Shown: positions 6,532 to 7,038 of the stretch, in pieces
Numbering within the stretch: position 1 is the stretch's first letter
Layout: each line of letters opens with the position of its first letter
From: an uncultured Bacilli bacterium
GTDB lineage: Bacteria; Bacillota_I; Bacilli_A; RF39; UBA660
Assembly: GCA_944350405.1 (NCBI GenBank)
Contig: CALVPC010000051.1
Span: 1 to 7,038 of the forward strand
Length of the DNA stretch: 7,038 nucleotides
Direction: 5' to 3'
Notes under the pieces: generated by a model
The model's input: only the letters and a program-made list of their open reading frames with translations
Databases searched by the model: none
Told to the model about the DNA's origin: nothing
Translations under genes and position numbers: made by a program

Positions 6532-7038
6532 TGAATATAAAAGACTACTTTGATAAACAATTTAATAAGGAGGAAAATTTAAATAGTATTATGGAAAAAA
6601 TTAATAAAGAAAAACACAAAACATTCAAAGGAATTTACATTTTAGCACCAATTTGTTTAATTCTAGTTTTATTTGGAGGAATATTTGGATTTAATTTTTA
6701 TAATAGCAATAAAGTTGTAAACTATTTATCAATTGATATTAACCCAAGTATTATGCTTGGAGTTAATAATAAAGATAAGGTAAAAGAAGTTAATAATTTA
6801 AATGATGATGCAGAAGAATTAACTAAAGATTTAGAACTAATAAACCTAGAAGTTGAAGATGCCACTAACAAAATAATAGACAAGGCAATAGAGCTTGGTT
6901 ATATTACTGAAGAAGATGATAACACTATTTTACTTTCAACATATTGTAACAATAAAGAAACATCAAACAATATCCAAAACAAAGTTAATAGCAGTGTTAA
7001 TGAAAATTTAAATGCTAAAGGTATTAGGGCATTAATTA
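6531..7038 (+). CDS. RsgI-like membrane anti-sigma factor, 3'-truncated by window edge
   Basis: The frame starts at ATG 6531 and is still open at the edge (169 residues visible). Residues 1-33 are a charged cytoplasmic segment likely to bind the sigma factor, shorter than the usual RsgI N-terminal domain of about 50 residues. One membrane span follows at about 34-56 (GIYILAPICLILVLFGGIFG). The outer part has the RsgI middle-domain signature: YLSIDINPSIML (65-76), a second strand with V..VNNLNDDAEEL (84-97), and a helix ATNKIIDKAIELGYI (111-125) leading to NTILLSTY (131-138). In RsgI proteins of Clostridium the Asn-Pro bond in this motif breaks autocatalytically, and the two halves stay associated until a signal triggers release and intramembrane proteolysis. 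The matching bond here is N71-P72. Any C-terminal sensor domain lies beyond the window. Pairing with an ECF sigma rather than SigI is unusual. The signal cannot be inferred. Confidence 0.85.
   Translation, partial: MNIKDYFDKQFNKEENLNSIMEKINKEKHKTFKGIYILAPICLILVLFGGIFGFNFYNSNKVVNYLSIDINPSIMLGVNNKDKVKEVNNLNDDAEELTKDLELINLEVEDATNKIIDKAIELGYITEEDDNTILLSTYCNNKETSNNIQNKVNSSVNENLNAKGIRALI

Noticed and set aside
1..7038. Alternative genetic code with TGA read as Trp (Mycoplasma-like)
   Set aside because: Tryptophan is written TGG throughout and no in-frame TGA occurs in any of the genes.
1..7038. CRISPR array, insertion sequence, tRNA or rRNA
   Set aside because: No spaced direct repeats, transposase-like frames, terminal inverted repeats or tRNA/rRNA signatures were seen.

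Overview
The window looks like chromosomal DNA from a very AT-rich, low-GC Gram-positive bacterium (Firmicutes/Bacilli side, possibly one of the gut lineages related to Mollicutes). Three things point there. Base composition is strongly AT-biased. Ribosome binding sites are GAGGTG/AAGGTGAT-like. The order recD2 - small protein - AI-2E-type permease - alaS recalls the yrrC...yrrI...alaS neighbourhood of Bacillus subtilis (recalled synteny, not checked). TGG encodes tryptophan and no in-frame TGA is seen. All six visible stop codons are TAA, so the standard bacterial code fits. All genes are on the + strand and no intergenic gap exceeds 300 bases.

Region 1 (1-2317): the 3' part of recD2, a DNA helicase whose reading frame is open from the window edge, followed by a 54-residue single-span membrane protein too short for usual ORF cut-offs. 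A strong hairpin terminator closes this unit.

Region 2 (2318-5925): a second unit begins with a pyrimidine-rich tract and an extended -10 promoter. It encodes an AI-2E-family permease, a P-loop nucleotide-kinase-like protein and an alanyl-tRNA synthetase in close order (gaps of 4 and 1 bases). The synthetase has only 582 residues. It keeps the catalytic core and the zinc-binding editing domain, but lacks the beta-barrel that normally precedes the editing domain and the whole C-Ala domain. Its sequence style matches the compact alanyl-tRNA synthetases I associate with Patescibacteria/CPR genomes. A terminator hairpin starts inside the last codons of alaS.

Region 3 (5926-7038): an ECF-like sigma factor overlaps by one base (TAATG) a membrane anti-sigma factor with an RsgI-like extracytoplasmic domain. 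That domain carries an Asp-Ile-Asn-Pro-Ser motif, and the Asn-Pro bond is the known self-cleavage site in RsgI proteins. The sigma partner is not SigI-like in length, so this looks like an RsgI-type sensor attached to an ECF sigma factor. A TGAAAC element upstream suggests possible autoregulation. The anti-sigma gene runs off the right edge.

The most interesting points are the compact alaS in an otherwise Bacillus-like locus and the ECF/RsgI-like signalling pair. I see no mobile element, CRISPR array, tRNA or rRNA.
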